A stretch of DNA of 64,000 nt, from contig NZ_JAOQKI010000008.1 of NCBI RefSeq assembly GCF_025567465.1, positions 1 to 64,000 of the forward strand, given 5' to 3'. Source of the stretch: Roseburia_C amylophila. GTDB taxonomy: Bacteria > Bacillota > Clostridia > Lachnospirales > Lachnospiraceae. Each line of letters opens with the position of its first letter. Position 1 is the first letter of the stretch. A program made the translations under genes and the position numbers. Below, one piece after another: positions 1 through 7,851 of the stretch. Under the pieces are notes generated by a model, which was given only the letters and a program-made list of their open reading frames with translations, did no database searches and was not told the origin of the DNA.

Positions 1-32
1 CCTATCAGCTTGCGTAGTTCTTTATCTTTCAT
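1..32 (-). CDS. 5' end of a divergent regulator (probable XRE repressor), partial
   Basis: Only eleven codons are inside the window (reads MKDKELRKLIG), preceded on the minus strand by a strong AAAAAGGAGG site. The residues resemble the start of small XRE-type helix-turn-helix repressors of clostridial conjugative elements. Its position, divergent from the excisionase gene and facing two palindromes, fits a repressor of element mobility. The family call is an inference because the body of the gene lies outside the window. Confidence 0.5.
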   Translation of the reverse strand, partial: MKDKELRKLI

Positions 33-83
33 GCTGATTGCCTCCTTTTTCGGTATGTATGAATTATAGCATGTACCTCACAT

Positions 84-100
84 AATTGCAATATGCAATT
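84..100. promoter_or_regulatory. Palindromic operator 1
   Basis: Inverted repeat AATTGCA-ATA-TGCAATT with seven-base arms, lying about 50 bp upstream of the divergent regulator start. It shares its core with the second palindrome at 172-190. Two copies of the same dyad between divergent genes suggest a dimeric repressor site. Confidence 0.6.
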
Positions 101-129
101 TAATGATTATTTTTAAAATTTCATAACGC

Positions 130-158
130 TTGACAACGCAATATAAAACCGCTATACT
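130..158 (+). promoter_or_regulatory. Sigma-A promoter of the excisionase gene
   Basis: TTGACA at 130-135 and TATACT at 153-158 are separated by 17 bp. Both hexamers are near consensus, so the promoter should be strong unless repressed. The two palindromes flank it. Confidence 0.75.
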
Positions 159-171
159 AACAGCACAACAA

Positions 172-190
172 AAATTGCATAATGCAATTT
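172..190. promoter_or_regulatory. Palindromic operator 2
   Basis: Inverted repeat AAATTGCA-TAA-TGCAATTT with eight-base arms, lying in the expected start of the transcript just before the GGGAGGT ribosome site at 194-200. Binding here would block transcription of the excisionase gene. Confidence 0.6.
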
Positions 191-206
191 AACGGGAGGT
201 GACAAG

Positions 207-437
207 ATGACGGAAAGAAAGATTGCATTATCCATCGAGGAAGCAGCCGACTATACAGGAATTGGCAGAAATACTTTGAGAAAGCTGGTTGAATGGAAGA
301 AGCTTCCGGTATTAAAAGTCGGAAGAAAAGTCCTTATTAAAACTGACATTCTGGAAAAGTTCATGGAAGCCAACGAGGGGCGAGATCTGAGGGATAAAGG
401 AAATGTAAAAGCTGTCACAAGAAATGTGGCAACTTAA
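207..437 (+). CDS. xis: Excisionase family DNA-binding protein
   Basis: A 76-residue winged-helix protein of the Tn916 Xis / excisionase family. The N-terminal part carries the recognition pattern SIEEAADYTGIGRNTLRKLV followed by a basic wing around VGRKVLIK. Such proteins bend DNA at element ends and push the tyrosine integrase towards excision, though in some elements they act only as regulators. The start ATG has a GGGAGGT site seven bases upstream. It sits between palindromic operators and the mobilisation genes. No integrase is visible in the window, so it must lie elsewhere in the element or be lost. Confidence 0.85.
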   Translation: MTERKIALSIEEAADYTGIGRNTLRKLVEWKKLPVLKVGRKVLIKTDILEKFMEANEGRDLRDKGNVKAVTRNVAT

Positions 438-581
438 AAAGGCGGCTTCCTACGAAACCGCCAAAGGTTCTATCAGACCGAAGCCATGATATACCTACAC
501 GCAAGAGGATTATACCATGTGCTTCTCCTGATATGCAACCGGGAACTGTTGTTTATCGGAAAAAGAAAGGATGAAGACGAT
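438..581. other. Short intergenic stretch with a hairpin
   Basis: Contains an inverted repeat GGCGGCTT...GAAACCGCC at about 441-462 with no following T run, so it is more likely a processing or attenuation hairpin than a full terminator. An in-frame upstream start exists at 486 but has no ribosome site. Confidence 0.4.
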
Positions 582-900
582 ATGGCGAAATCAACAAAGA
601 CTTATGAAGAAAGAATACGTGCATTAGAGAAAAAGGAACAGGAAAGCATTGAAGCTACAAAAAAGCTCATAGCACAGCGGAAGGAACTGGAAAAGAGAAA
701 GAAAGCGGAAGAAAGTAAAAAACGAACCCACAGGCTCTGTCAGATTGGAGGAGCGGTGGAATCGGTTCTTGGCTGTCCGATTGAGGAGGAAGATTTACCA
801 AAGTTGATAGGCTTCTTAAAAAGGCAGGAAACAAACGGGAAGTTTTTCTCAAAAGCGATGCAGAAAGAATTAGTTACAGACATGGAGGAAGTGTNTTTGA
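582..900 (+). CDS. DUF3847 family protein of conjugative elements
   Basis: Small, charged, N-terminally coiled-coil protein that normally lies directly upstream of the MobA/MobL relaxase in clostridial elements. Residues 1-45 are a Lys/Glu-rich helix; the conserved LCQIGGAVESVLG region follows. The ATG at 582 is preferred over 486 because an AAAGAAAGG site lies just upstream. An undetermined base at 895 shifts the frame: read as written, the frame runs to 1199 through the oriT region and into the relaxase start. If the N is an inserted artefact, gtg-ttt-tga gives a stop at 898-900 and a protein of about 105 residues, which is the usual family length. Confidence 0.75.
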
Positions 901-1155
901 ATGAAGGGCGCACTTATGGACAACCAGAGGTCGTCCTTATAAGTTTGCCACAAGTGGCAACCGGTCTGCGCTTACGCTTGCCGGGCTCGTTCCGTCGGCG
1001 GGGCTTTCAGCCAGACCTGCTCATGCCGCAGGAGGCACTCTTGCGCAGAGGGCACTCTTGCGCAGAGGGCGTTTCGACAGCTTCACTCCTGCCAAACCAG
1101 AAGAAGATGCTGTCGGAAATCAATGCCGGATACGGCAGAAAGGGGGAATCGTATC
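901..1155 (+). other. Candidate origin of transfer (oriT) region
   Basis: A 255-bp non-coding stretch directly upstream of the relaxase, visibly richer in G+C than its surroundings. It holds an inverted repeat GGACAACC-aga-GGTCGTCC (918-936) and a perfect dyad TTGCCAC-aa-GTGGCAA (945-960). Relaxases of this family nick beside such inverted repeats, usually upstream of their own gene. The nic site itself cannot be placed from sequence alone. Confidence 0.55.
1035..1068 (+). repeat. Tandem 17-bp repeat in the oriT region
   Basis: Two perfect adjacent copies of GCACTCTTGCGCAGAGG. Each unit contains a near-palindrome CTCTTGCGCAGAG, so the pair could be a protein-binding array (accessory relaxosome protein) or a recent slippage duplication. 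Confidence 0.7.
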
Positions 1156-2877
1156 ATGGCGATATTTCACTTTACAGTAAAGATTGTCGGACGCAGTAAA
1201 GGAAAATCTGTCATATCCGCATCTGCATATCTTAACGGAGATGTAATGAAAAATGAGGAAACAGGCAGGATCAGCTACTACACTTCCAAAAAGGAAGTCG
1301 TCTACACCAGTCTGATGATGTGCGAAAATGCACCTCTGGAATGGCTGCAGGTATCGGAAGAAAATATAAAAAGGTTTCAACAGTCTATCCGTTATAAAAG
1401 GGCAGGCGATAAGGAAGCCGCACTGGAAAAGTTTAAAATCACATTTCAGAAACAGCGGTTATGGAATGAGGTATTGAAGATAGAAAAAAATGCAGATGCA
1501 CAGCTTGGACGCTCATTTGAATTTTCCCTGCCGAAAGAATGGAGCAGACAGGAACAGATTGATTATACAACCGAATATATTCAAAAGACTTTCGTGGACG
1601 AGGGAATGTGTGCCGACTGGAGCATACACGATAAGGGCGACGGGAACCCACATGTGCATTTACTTGTAACCATGCGACCATTCAATCCAGACCACTCATG
1701 GGGCAGCAAGGAAGTCAAGGACTGGGATTTTGTCAGAGATACTGACGGAAATATCGTGGTTGATGAATCCCACCCGGACTGGTGGCAGGATAAGAAAAAT
1801 CCAGACCGTCATGGAATCCGTATTCCGGTACTTGATGAAAACGGAGTACAGAAAGTCGGGGCAAGAAACAGAAAACAATGGAAAAGGGTTCTGACTGACG
1901 CTACCGGCTGGAACAATCCAAAGAATTGTGAGTTATGGCGAAGCGAATGGGCAAAGATGTGTAACCGGCATTTATCCATAGACAATCTGATTGACCACCG
2001 CTCTTATGAAAGACAGGGCAAATTGAAAGTCCCTACGATTCATGAGGGTGCAGATGCAAGGAAGATTGAGGAAAAATATCTCACCGGGCAGATAAGGAAA
2101 GGTTCATGGAAGGTCGAGGAAAACCAGATGATAAAAAAACAAAATGCACTGCTGCAAAAGGTAATTGCAACCTTTGGTAAGGTATCCGGTGCATTGTCGA
2201 TGTGGAGGGAGTGGTTGAATGACATTAGAAGAAAGCAAAGAAGTAATTCCCATGATGGAAGCAATGATTACACAGATAGAGGAACAGCAGAATATCATGG
2301 CAGAGATGCTTCAGGAGATACAGGAAAAGGACGAGAAGCTGATGTGCTTTCAGGAGCAGGAAGAACGATTGCAGCAATTAGAGAAAGAATTGTCAGAGCT
2401 GCTACAAATCTTACCGGATACAGAAGAACTGTTGATGCTTCTGGAAGAAAAGACAGACCAGATACAGAAACTCACAGACGAAAATCAGCAATGGCAGGAA
2501 TTGGCACAGAAATTAAACAGCGAGAACCGGCTATTGCAGAAACAGAACAGCGAATTACTGAACTTGAACAGCAATTAGAGAAAGGAAGGTTGATTGATGA
2601 ACGAATTAAGAAACTCAAAGAGCGACGATCAACTGGAAGAGTTGCTTCTGCTGACAGAGCAGATGCAGGAAGAACTCGACCAGAAAGACCGGACTATCAG
2701 GGAACTGAAAGTGCAGCTCGACGAATCGCTGACCTTGAACGAGAAGTTAAACAGCGAGAACAAAACAGAGAACATTCAAGCCTTAAAGAACGACTTGAGG
2801 AAAACAAAAGAATTGTTGCAGAGCGAGAAAGAGAAAACACACACCGTCCAAGCCATGATAGAGGAATGTCGAGATAA
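1156..2877 (+). CDS. MobA/MobL family relaxase
   Basis: Conjugative relaxase of the MobQ/MobL type, about 573 residues, which nicks oriT and pilots the DNA strand. The N-terminal domain shows the family start MAIFHFTVKIV, a candidate catalytic tyrosine in ASAYLNGD (Tyr25) and the metal-binding PHVHLLVTMRPF motif (His166, His168). ATG 1156 is chosen over the upstream ATG 1123 because of the AAAGGGGGAA site before it. The C-terminal 220 residues are Arg-rich and coiled-coil-like and are encoded in DNA that also encodes two other proteins in the +1 frame, each with its own ribosome site. The open frame continues to 2877 and ends in the basic RGMSR tail. Confidence 0.85.
   Translation: MAIFHFTVKIVGRSKGKSVISASAYLNGDVMKNEETGRISYYTSKKEVVYTSLMMCENAPLEWLQVSEENIKRFQQSIRYKRAGDKEAALEKFKITFQKQRLWNEVLKIEKNADAQLGRSFEFSLPKEWSRQEQIDYTTEYIQKTFVDEGMCADWSIHDKGDGNPHVHLLVTMRPFNPDHSWGSKEVKDWDFVRDTDGNIVVDESHPDWWQDKKNPDRHGIRIPVLDENGVQKVGARNRKQWKRVLTDATGWNNPKNCELWRSEWAKMCNRHLSIDNLIDHRSYERQGKLKVPTIHEGADARKIEEKYLTGQIRKGSWKVEENQMIKKQNALLQKVIATFGKVSGALSMWREWLNDIRRKQRSNSHDGSNDYTDRGTAEYHGRDASGDTGKGREADVLSGAGRTIAAIRERIVRAATNLTGYRRTVDASGRKDRPDTETHRRKSAMAGIGTEIKQREPAIAETEQRITELEQQLEKGRLIDERIKKLKERRSTGRVASADRADAGRTRPERPDYQGTESAARRIADLEREVKQREQNREHSSLKERLEENKRIVAERERENTHRPSHDRGMSR
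2219..2578 (+). CDS. Coiled-coil protein nested out of frame in the relaxase gene
   Basis: A 119-residue Glu/Gln/Leu-rich protein predicted to be almost entirely coiled coil, read in the +1 frame relative to the relaxase. A GGAGGGAG site at 2204-2211 precedes its ATG, which argues for real translation. The next gene (2597) is in the same frame 15 bp downstream. No enzymatic motif is visible. It may be a structural mobilisation accessory; it could also be the detached N-terminal part of the following DUF6040 protein, since both share the same coiled-coil character. Confidence 0.6.
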   Translation: MTLEESKEVIPMMEAMITQIEEQQNIMAEMLQEIQEKDEKLMCFQEQEERLQQLEKELSELLQILPDTEELLMLLEEKTDQIQKLTDENQQWQELAQKLNSENRLLQKQNSELLNLNSN

Positions 2878-3565
2878 GCAGAGACAGGCAGAACAGGAAC
2901 GGGATTATGCACTCTCCCATCAGAAAAAAGTAGAGATACCGGTTGAAAAGCCGGTACTCTATCAAAAGTGCGGGAATTGTAAACAGACAGCTTATCTGAA
3001 AGCTAAGGAAAAGTATGATATGCAGAGGGAAAAACTGGCAGGCAGATATAAAACAAAAACAGCCATGTATGAAGCATTGATGTTTCTGCTGATATGGTAT
3101 TCCGTATCAACTACTCTTTTTCAGATGATACGGTCAAAAATATTTATTTCTGATTGCGTGGTATTCTTTGATACAATCGCAACTTTCACACAGACCATTG
3201 CTGGCTGGGTTGTACTGGCAGGAAAGAACGTGGCACAGATTAGTGATGGAATATCCAATCCTGTCGTTGCTGGAATTATAAACTGGCTGATAAGAATATT
3301 GATTTGCGGTGGATGTCTGGTGGGTGTGGGAATACTTTTGGCATTCATCGAAATAAAGATTGCAGGGCTATATAAGAAATACTGTTGGGATATGATTACC
3401 ATAATGGTGATACTAGTAAGTATGGCAATAGCAATCTATTTCGCAGATTGGATAAGGACAATATTACCAGTCAATCTACTGTTTCTATTGTTATTGGTAC
3501 AGGTAATATATGTCGTGATAAGATGGTATGTGAAAGGCTGGCGGGAAACAAGGGGATATTACTAA
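2597..3565 (+). CDS. DUF6040 family membrane protein
   Basis: A 322-residue protein: residues 1-115 are Glu/Lys-rich coiled coil, then a CGNCKQTAYLKAKEK segment with a Cys pair, then about four hydrophobic membrane segments in the C-terminal half (for example ALMFLLIWYSVSTT and VNLLFLLLLVQVIYVVI). This layout matches DUF6040, found beside relaxases in clostridial elements; its function is not known to me. ATG 2597 has AAAGGAAGG six bases upstream. The first 280 bp overlap the relaxase reading frame. A role in coupling or mating-channel assembly at the membrane is only a guess. Confidence 0.75.
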   Translation: MNELRNSKSDDQLEELLLLTEQMQEELDQKDRTIRELKVQLDESLTLNEKLNSENKTENIQALKNDLRKTKELLQSEKEKTHTVQAMIEECRDKQRQAEQERDYALSHQKKVEIPVEKPVLYQKCGNCKQTAYLKAKEKYDMQREKLAGRYKTKTAMYEALMFLLIWYSVSTTLFQMIRSKIFISDCVVFFDTIATFTQTIAGWVVLAGKNVAQISDGISNPVVAGIINWLIRILICGGCLVGVGILLAFIEIKIAGLYKKYCWDMITIMVILVSMAIAIYFADWIRTILPVNLLFLLLLVQVIYVVIRWYVKGWRETRGYY

Positions 3566-3690
3566 AACATACTATACCATGCCTAAAACTGTTAAACAAT
3601 AAATCGGCATAATTGGTCATTTCATGATGCAAGATAAAAAGACTGATTATGTCGATATACAGATTCTGTGAATGAATGAAAGTGGATAAC

Positions 3691-3719
3691 TTGTTTTGTC
3701 CGAGCAAGGGAACTATAAT
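3691..3719 (+). promoter_or_regulatory. Promoter of the cargo regulator-transporter operon
   Basis: TTGTTT at 3691-3696 and TATAAT at 3714-3719 with a 17-bp spacer, about 90 bp upstream of the response regulator start. Confidence 0.6.
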
Positions 3720-3812
3720 GTTTTGGTAGAAGTAAAAAAGACAACCATTTGGTTGAGAAAAAAAGATGCAGAAAAACCTATTGACGGAAGAATAAAAAAT
3801 CAAGGAGTAATC

Positions 3813-4508
3813 ATGATAGAAAACAAGATAATATTGATTGAAGATGATAAAGAAATAAGAGGAATGATAAACGATTATTTATCAGGAGAATTTGAAGTGA
3901 CAGCTTTTAATGATGGTATGTCAGCTATCCAGAAAATTACAAGCTATGATGAATATGCGCTTGCGCTTATTGATCTTATGTTACCGGATATAAGCGGGAT
4001 GGAGATTATTAAGATAATTCGTAAAGTCAGCAAGATACCAATTATTATTATTACTGCTAAAGACAATGATATAGACAAATCATTAGGATTGAATTTGGGT
4101 GCTGATGATTATGTGGTAAAACCTTTTTCACTCATTGAGCTTACTGCTAGAATAAAGGCTAACATCAGACGAGCAAGAACCTACCAGGCGTTACCGAATA
4201 ATTCAATTATCAAAATTAAAGATATAGAAATCGACCCTCATAGTCACATGGTTCAGCGCAAAGGAGTAACCATAGATTTAACGCCAATTGAATTTCAAAT
4301 TTTATACATTTTAGCAAGCCATCCGGGGCAGGCTTATTCAAAGGAAAGGCTATATGAACTGATTTGGAAAGAACCATATTTTGGAAATGAAAATGTGTTG
4401 AATACACACATCAATCGTCTTCGCTTGAAATTGAAGAGCAATGCAGAAGACAGTACAGCCTATGTTAAAACTTTATGGGGCATTGGATATAAGATGGAGG
4501 AGAAATAG
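3813..4508 (+). CDS. OmpR/PhoB-type response regulator
   Basis: A 231-residue two-domain regulator. The receiver has the acidic pair Asp11-Asp12, phospho-acceptor Asp54 in IDLMLP and the conserved Lys in VVKPFS; the C-terminal winged helix ends in the family signature KTLWGIGYK. ATG 3813 follows AAGGAG by five bases; longer upstream starts lack a site. It is followed without a gap by its histidine kinase and then by an ABC transporter. This four-gene set is the usual cargo layout for sensing and expelling cationic peptide antibiotics (bacitracin or lantibiotics). Confidence 0.92.
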   Translation: MIENKIILIEDDKEIRGMINDYLSGEFEVTAFNDGMSAIQKITSYDEYALALIDLMLPDISGMEIIKIIRKVSKIPIIIITAKDNDIDKSLGLNLGADDYVVKPFSLIELTARIKANIRRARTYQALPNNSIIKIKDIEIDPHSHMVQRKGVTIDLTPIEFQILYILASHPGQAYSKERLYELIWKEPYFGNENVLNTHINRLRLKLKSNAEDSTAYVKTLWGIGYKMEEK

Positions 4509-5441
4509 ATGATGATTTTATTTGTGGTTCTTTCATTTGTTATGGTTTTTATATTGATCTGGCAACAGATACAGCATAAAAAATTAGTACGAGAAATTGA
4601 TTATATTACAAGTAGGCTTGATACTATTTCTGTCATTTCTGAAAATGGCTTTGTACTTATACCTACAGATAATGATAGTATCAAGAAATTAAGCGCTGCA
4701 CTTAATAAGCTGCTTCAGGATTTTTATATAAAAAAGTCACAATTTGAGCAGAGTAAACAGGCAATGGCGAAAGTCCTTACAAACATCTCTCACGACATCC
4801 GAACTCCACTCACTGTTCTAAAAGGAAATAGTGAAATGCTTTCCAATATAACAAACACTTACTCTGCATCTGAAAATGTTCATGCTATGGCTGTTAAAAT
4901 AGACCAAAAGGCTGATGATTTAATCTCAACAATTAACGACTATTTTACAATGTCTAAAATAACTTCTGGAGATTTTTCTATTAAAATGAAAAAGGAAAAT
5001 ATATCAAGGATTTGCCAAGATACAATTTTGGACTACTATGACCTTCTTGAACAGAAACAATTTGAAGTCAATATTCAGATACCGGATACACCGATTTTTG
5101 CCTATACAGATAACGAGGCGTTACAACGCATTTTAAAAAATCTGATAGACAATGCCATCCGACATGGTGGTGATGGTAAGTATATTTCTTTAAGGCTCAC
5201 CACATCAAATGGAAAAAACATTATTGAAATAGAAGATCGAGGAGATGGGATATCACCACAGCAGCAAAAACAGATCTTTGAAAGGAATTATACAACAGCC
5301 CGAAAAACTTCCGGCAGTGGTTTGGGGCTTTCAATTTCAAAATGTCTTGCTGAACAAATTAGGGCAGACTTAGAAGTTTATAGTGTACAAAATGAGCAAA
5401 CTATTTTCTCAATCATCTTGAAAAAGTTAGAAAATCGTTAG
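4509..5441 (+). CDS. Sensor histidine kinase, short intramembrane-sensing type
   Basis: A 310-residue kinase with a single N-terminal membrane helix (residues 1-18) and almost no extracellular part, then a linker, the phospho-acceptor motif NISHDIRTPL with His95, and the ATP-binding N, G1 and G2 boxes (NLIDNAIRHG, DRGDGIS, GSGLGLS). With no sensor domain, the kinase probably takes its signal from the membrane or from the adjacent ABC transporter. It abuts the regulator gene, so the two are cotranscribed. Confidence 0.9.
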   Translation: MMILFVVLSFVMVFILIWQQIQHKKLVREIDYITSRLDTISVISENGFVLIPTDNDSIKKLSAALNKLLQDFYIKKSQFEQSKQAMAKVLTNISHDIRTPLTVLKGNSEMLSNITNTYSASENVHAMAVKIDQKADDLISTINDYFTMSKITSGDFSIKMKKENISRICQDTILDYYDLLEQKQFEVNIQIPDTPIFAYTDNEALQRILKNLIDNAIRHGGDGKYISLRLTTSNGKNIIEIEDRGDGISPQQQKQIFERNYTTARKTSGSGLGLSISKCLAEQIRADLEVYSVQNEQTIFSIILKKLENR

Positions 5442-5504
5442 ATTTATGACAGAGAAAAGAGAAGTCCATTTTGTATAATGGCAGCTATAAAGGAGGCACA
5501 CAAA

Positions 5505-6416
5505 ATGGATTATATTATGGAAACCGTAGGTTTGCGAAAAGCCTACAAAGATAATATTGTTGTAGACGATGTAAATATGCATATATCTAAAGGGGCAATA
5601 TATGGCTTTGTTGGTCCAAACGGCGCAGGAAAAAGCACGGTTATGAAAATGATTTTGAGTCTTATCCAGCCAGATGCTGGAGAGGTTCAGCTTTTAGGCG
5701 AAAAAGTTACCAGTCACAGTTATGAAATATTCAAAAAGGTTGGTTCTATTATTGAGAATCCATACTTTTACGATAAAATGACTGCCAGACAAAACTTAGA
5801 GCTTCACTGTGAGTATATGGGATTTCCCAACAAGGAACGAATCGATGAGGTTTTGCATTTGGTGGACTTGCAGAATGTCGAGAAAAAACAAGTTTGTCAT
5901 TACTCGTTGGGTATGAAACAACGACTTGCTATTGCAAGAGCTATTCTGGCAAAGCCAGAATTTTTGATTTTAGACGAACCGATCAATGCTTTAGACCCTG
6001 AGGGTATTCGTGAAATGCGAACCCTTTTTCAACGGCTAAATCAAGAAGATGGAACAACTATTTTTATATCCAGCCACATTCTATCCGAAGTGGATCTTCT
6101 TGCTGATACGATTGGAATTATTCAACACGGAAAACTCTTAACAGAATTACCTATCGAAGAAATCCATAAGCATCAAACAGATTATATCAGCTTGCAGGTT
6201 GACGATGTGACTCGTGTTGCTGCACTGCTTGAAAACATGAGAATCACGAATTTTAGTGTATTAGATAAAGAATTTATCCACATTTATGATTCTGATATTT
6301 CAGGTAAAGCTCTGTCAAAAGCCATCATTGAGAACGGGATTGGTTTGGAGAGCATGGGACGCAAGCAAGACACACTGGAAGATTTCTTTTTCCAGCTTAC
6401 AGAGGAGGAAAAATGA
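5505..6416 (+). CDS. ABC transporter ATP-binding protein, BcrA-like
   Basis: A 303-residue ATPase. Walker A GPNGAGKST (Lys43), signature YSLGMKQR, Walker B FLILDEP and the switch His in ISSHIL are all present. The fold and the C-terminal 90-residue extension resemble bacitracin or lantibiotic self-protection ATPases (BcrA, LanF). ATG 5505 is chosen because AAAGGAGG lies eight bases upstream; the frame opens earlier at 5478 without a site. It follows the kinase by 63 bp and overlaps no gene; the permease begins two bases after its stop. Confidence 0.9.
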   Translation: MDYIMETVGLRKAYKDNIVVDDVNMHISKGAIYGFVGPNGAGKSTVMKMILSLIQPDAGEVQLLGEKVTSHSYEIFKKVGSIIENPYFYDKMTARQNLELHCEYMGFPNKERIDEVLHLVDLQNVEKKQVCHYSLGMKQRLAIARAILAKPEFLILDEPINALDPEGIREMRTLFQRLNQEDGTTIFISSHILSEVDLLADTIGIIQHGKLLTELPIEEIHKHQTDYISLQVDDVTRVAALLENMRITNFSVLDKEFIHIYDSDISGKALSKAIIENGIGLESMGRKQDTLEDFFFQLTEEEK

Positions 6417-6417
6417 G

Positions 6418-7110
6418 ATGACACATTTGATCAAACTGGAACTGAAAAAATTTGGTATTGCACAAAATATTATCTTTATGTTTGCCGCAATTCTTTTCAG
6501 CATCCTTTTCATTACAATATCTTTATGGGATAGCATGACAGACCCCAAACAGGTCAAAGACACATTTGAAAGCACATACCTTGTCATTGGCTTATTGATG
6601 TCATTCATTTTTCTTGTGTACTCGTCGGTCTTAACGGCAAAGCTGGTTATTGGAGAATATAATCATCGAACAATTACGATTATGTTTTCTTATCCTTTAA
6701 ACAGAATAAAATTGATTGCCAGCAAATTAACTATAATCATGGTTTATACAGCGATTTCAATGACGATTGGATATATCTGTTGTAGCAGTTATATTATATT
6801 TGCGGATAAATCCTTTAATATGCTGGAGGGAACATTTCAACCATCAATGCTCCGAACATGGATACCAATGGCAATAACCACTGTGATTATATGTATGGTG
6901 CTGTCTCTGTGGTCATTTATTATTGGCATGATCAGAAAATCTGTTCCTGCAACAATCGTTACTTCTTTGATTGTTATTGTGTTACGGCAAGTTATTATCA
7001 CCAAAAACACAACCAATCAGGAGTCCATAATGCAAGTTATCTTAGTTGCTATTGTTACCGTCATTGCTACACTACTTATCTTTAAAAGAAAAGTGCCTGA
7101 ACTATATTGA
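6418..7110 (+). CDS. ABC transporter permease, BcrB/LanE-like
   Basis: A 230-residue integral membrane protein with about six hydrophobic helices (for example IIFMFAAILFSILFI and VILVAIVTVIATLLIF). It starts two bases after the ATPase stop, so the pair is translationally coupled. It forms the membrane part of the exporter encoded upstream. The specific drug cannot be told from the sequence; short permeases of this type usually confer resistance to membrane-active peptides. Confidence 0.85.
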   Translation: MTHLIKLELKKFGIAQNIIFMFAAILFSILFITISLWDSMTDPKQVKDTFESTYLVIGLLMSFIFLVYSSVLTAKLVIGEYNHRTITIMFSYPLNRIKLIASKLTIIMVYTAISMTIGYICCSSYIIFADKSFNMLEGTFQPSMLRTWIPMAITTVIICMVLSLWSFIIGMIRKSVPATIVTSLIVIVLRQVIITKNTTNQESIMQVILVAIVTVIATLLIFKRKVPELY

Positions 7111-7138
7111 TTATTTCTATTTTTACAAATGGTAAAAG

Positions 7139-7200
7139 AAAAAGCCGTCGCAAAGCAGATTCAATTTCATGTATTTATATAACGGCGGCTTTGATTTTTA
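7139..7200 (+). terminator. Terminator-like hairpin after the cargo operon
   Basis: AAAGCCGTCG (7141-7150) can pair with AACGGCGGCTTT (7181-7192) across a 30-base loop, followed by GATTTTTA. The loop is long, so efficiency is uncertain. Confidence 0.5.
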
Positions 7201-7277
7201 AAGTCAATGTTTTTAGTGATTACACAAACAGATGACAACTTACATGTATGTGGTAGCTGACGTAAGTTTGGATTATT

Positions 7278-7517
7278 TTAAAAGATTTCCAATGAATCTT
7301 CCGCATCTACCCACATCTGCATATTCCCATCCAGATATAATCGTACATATTCAAGCGGTTCATCAATTGCAAGTGCATTTAATGCACAATCTGAGCCAGG
7401 CGTAGTTTTTAAATTCTTTTCTGCTTCCCAACAGTCAATGCGGAGCATATAGCTCGCAGAGGTATAAACATCAACACTATTACGTTGTGGATTGTATTCT
7501 GCAAATATTGTTCTCAT
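7278..7517 (-). CDS. DUF6061 family protein
   Basis: A 79-residue acidic protein (MRTIFAEYNPQRNSVDVY start; ends in WVDAEDSLEIF) matching a small family often found near the ends of Firmicute conjugative elements. Function unknown. The inner ATG at 7517 is chosen because AAGGAG lies ten bases upstream, whereas the ATG at 7538 has no site. It faces the cargo operon, from which the hairpin at 7139-7200 separates it. Confidence 0.7.
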   Translation of the reverse strand: MRTIFAEYNPQRNSVDVYTSASYMLRIDCWEAEKNLKTTPGSDCALNALAIDEPLEYVRLYLDGNMQMWVDAEDSLEIF

Positions 7518-7539
7518 TGTATCAAATCTCCTTATCATT

Positions 7540-7851
7540 CAATCAATCATTTTTTACAAAAATCAGAAGCGTTTCAATCAGTTCACCATGTCATTTTCAT
7601 TTTGTGCTATAATGTGTTATCAGTTTTTTTGCCCTTGTATTTGCCCTTATCAGAGTTCGTAAACACTGGTGGGACGATATAACACAAGGGAAACAATAAG
7701 GGAAAGCTCACCTGCGCCAAACTTAGTGTTTTCAAAGGCTTGAGAGATATTTGATAATAAAATATAACAATTATTAAATCCCTTGGAATACATGAAATCT
7801 CAATTCAAGTTTGTCTGATTCACGCGCAATTTAATAACAAATTTACATATC
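7540..7851. other. Gene-free stretch; probable end of the mobile element
   Basis: No protein-like frame. It contains inverted copies of an AAGGG-rich motif: TTTGCCCTTGTATTTGCCC near 7627-7646 and CAAGGGAAACAATAAGGGAA near 7685-7704, the sort of repeats that tyrosine integrases use as arm sites. Element genes lie to the left and chromosomal-type genes to the right, and bile salt hydrolase homology starts abruptly at about 7852. The exact att junction cannot be fixed without the other end. Confidence 0.4.

Noticed and set aside
486..1199. Single long reading frame over DUF3847, oriT and the relaxase start
   Set aside because: It depends on the N at 895. Without it a stop appears at 898-900 and the protein has the normal family length; the extension has no recognisable protein character.
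6858..7085. Second plus-strand frame inside the ABC permease gene
   Set aside because: Cys/Tyr-rich shadow of a hydrophobic gene in another frame, without a ribosome site.
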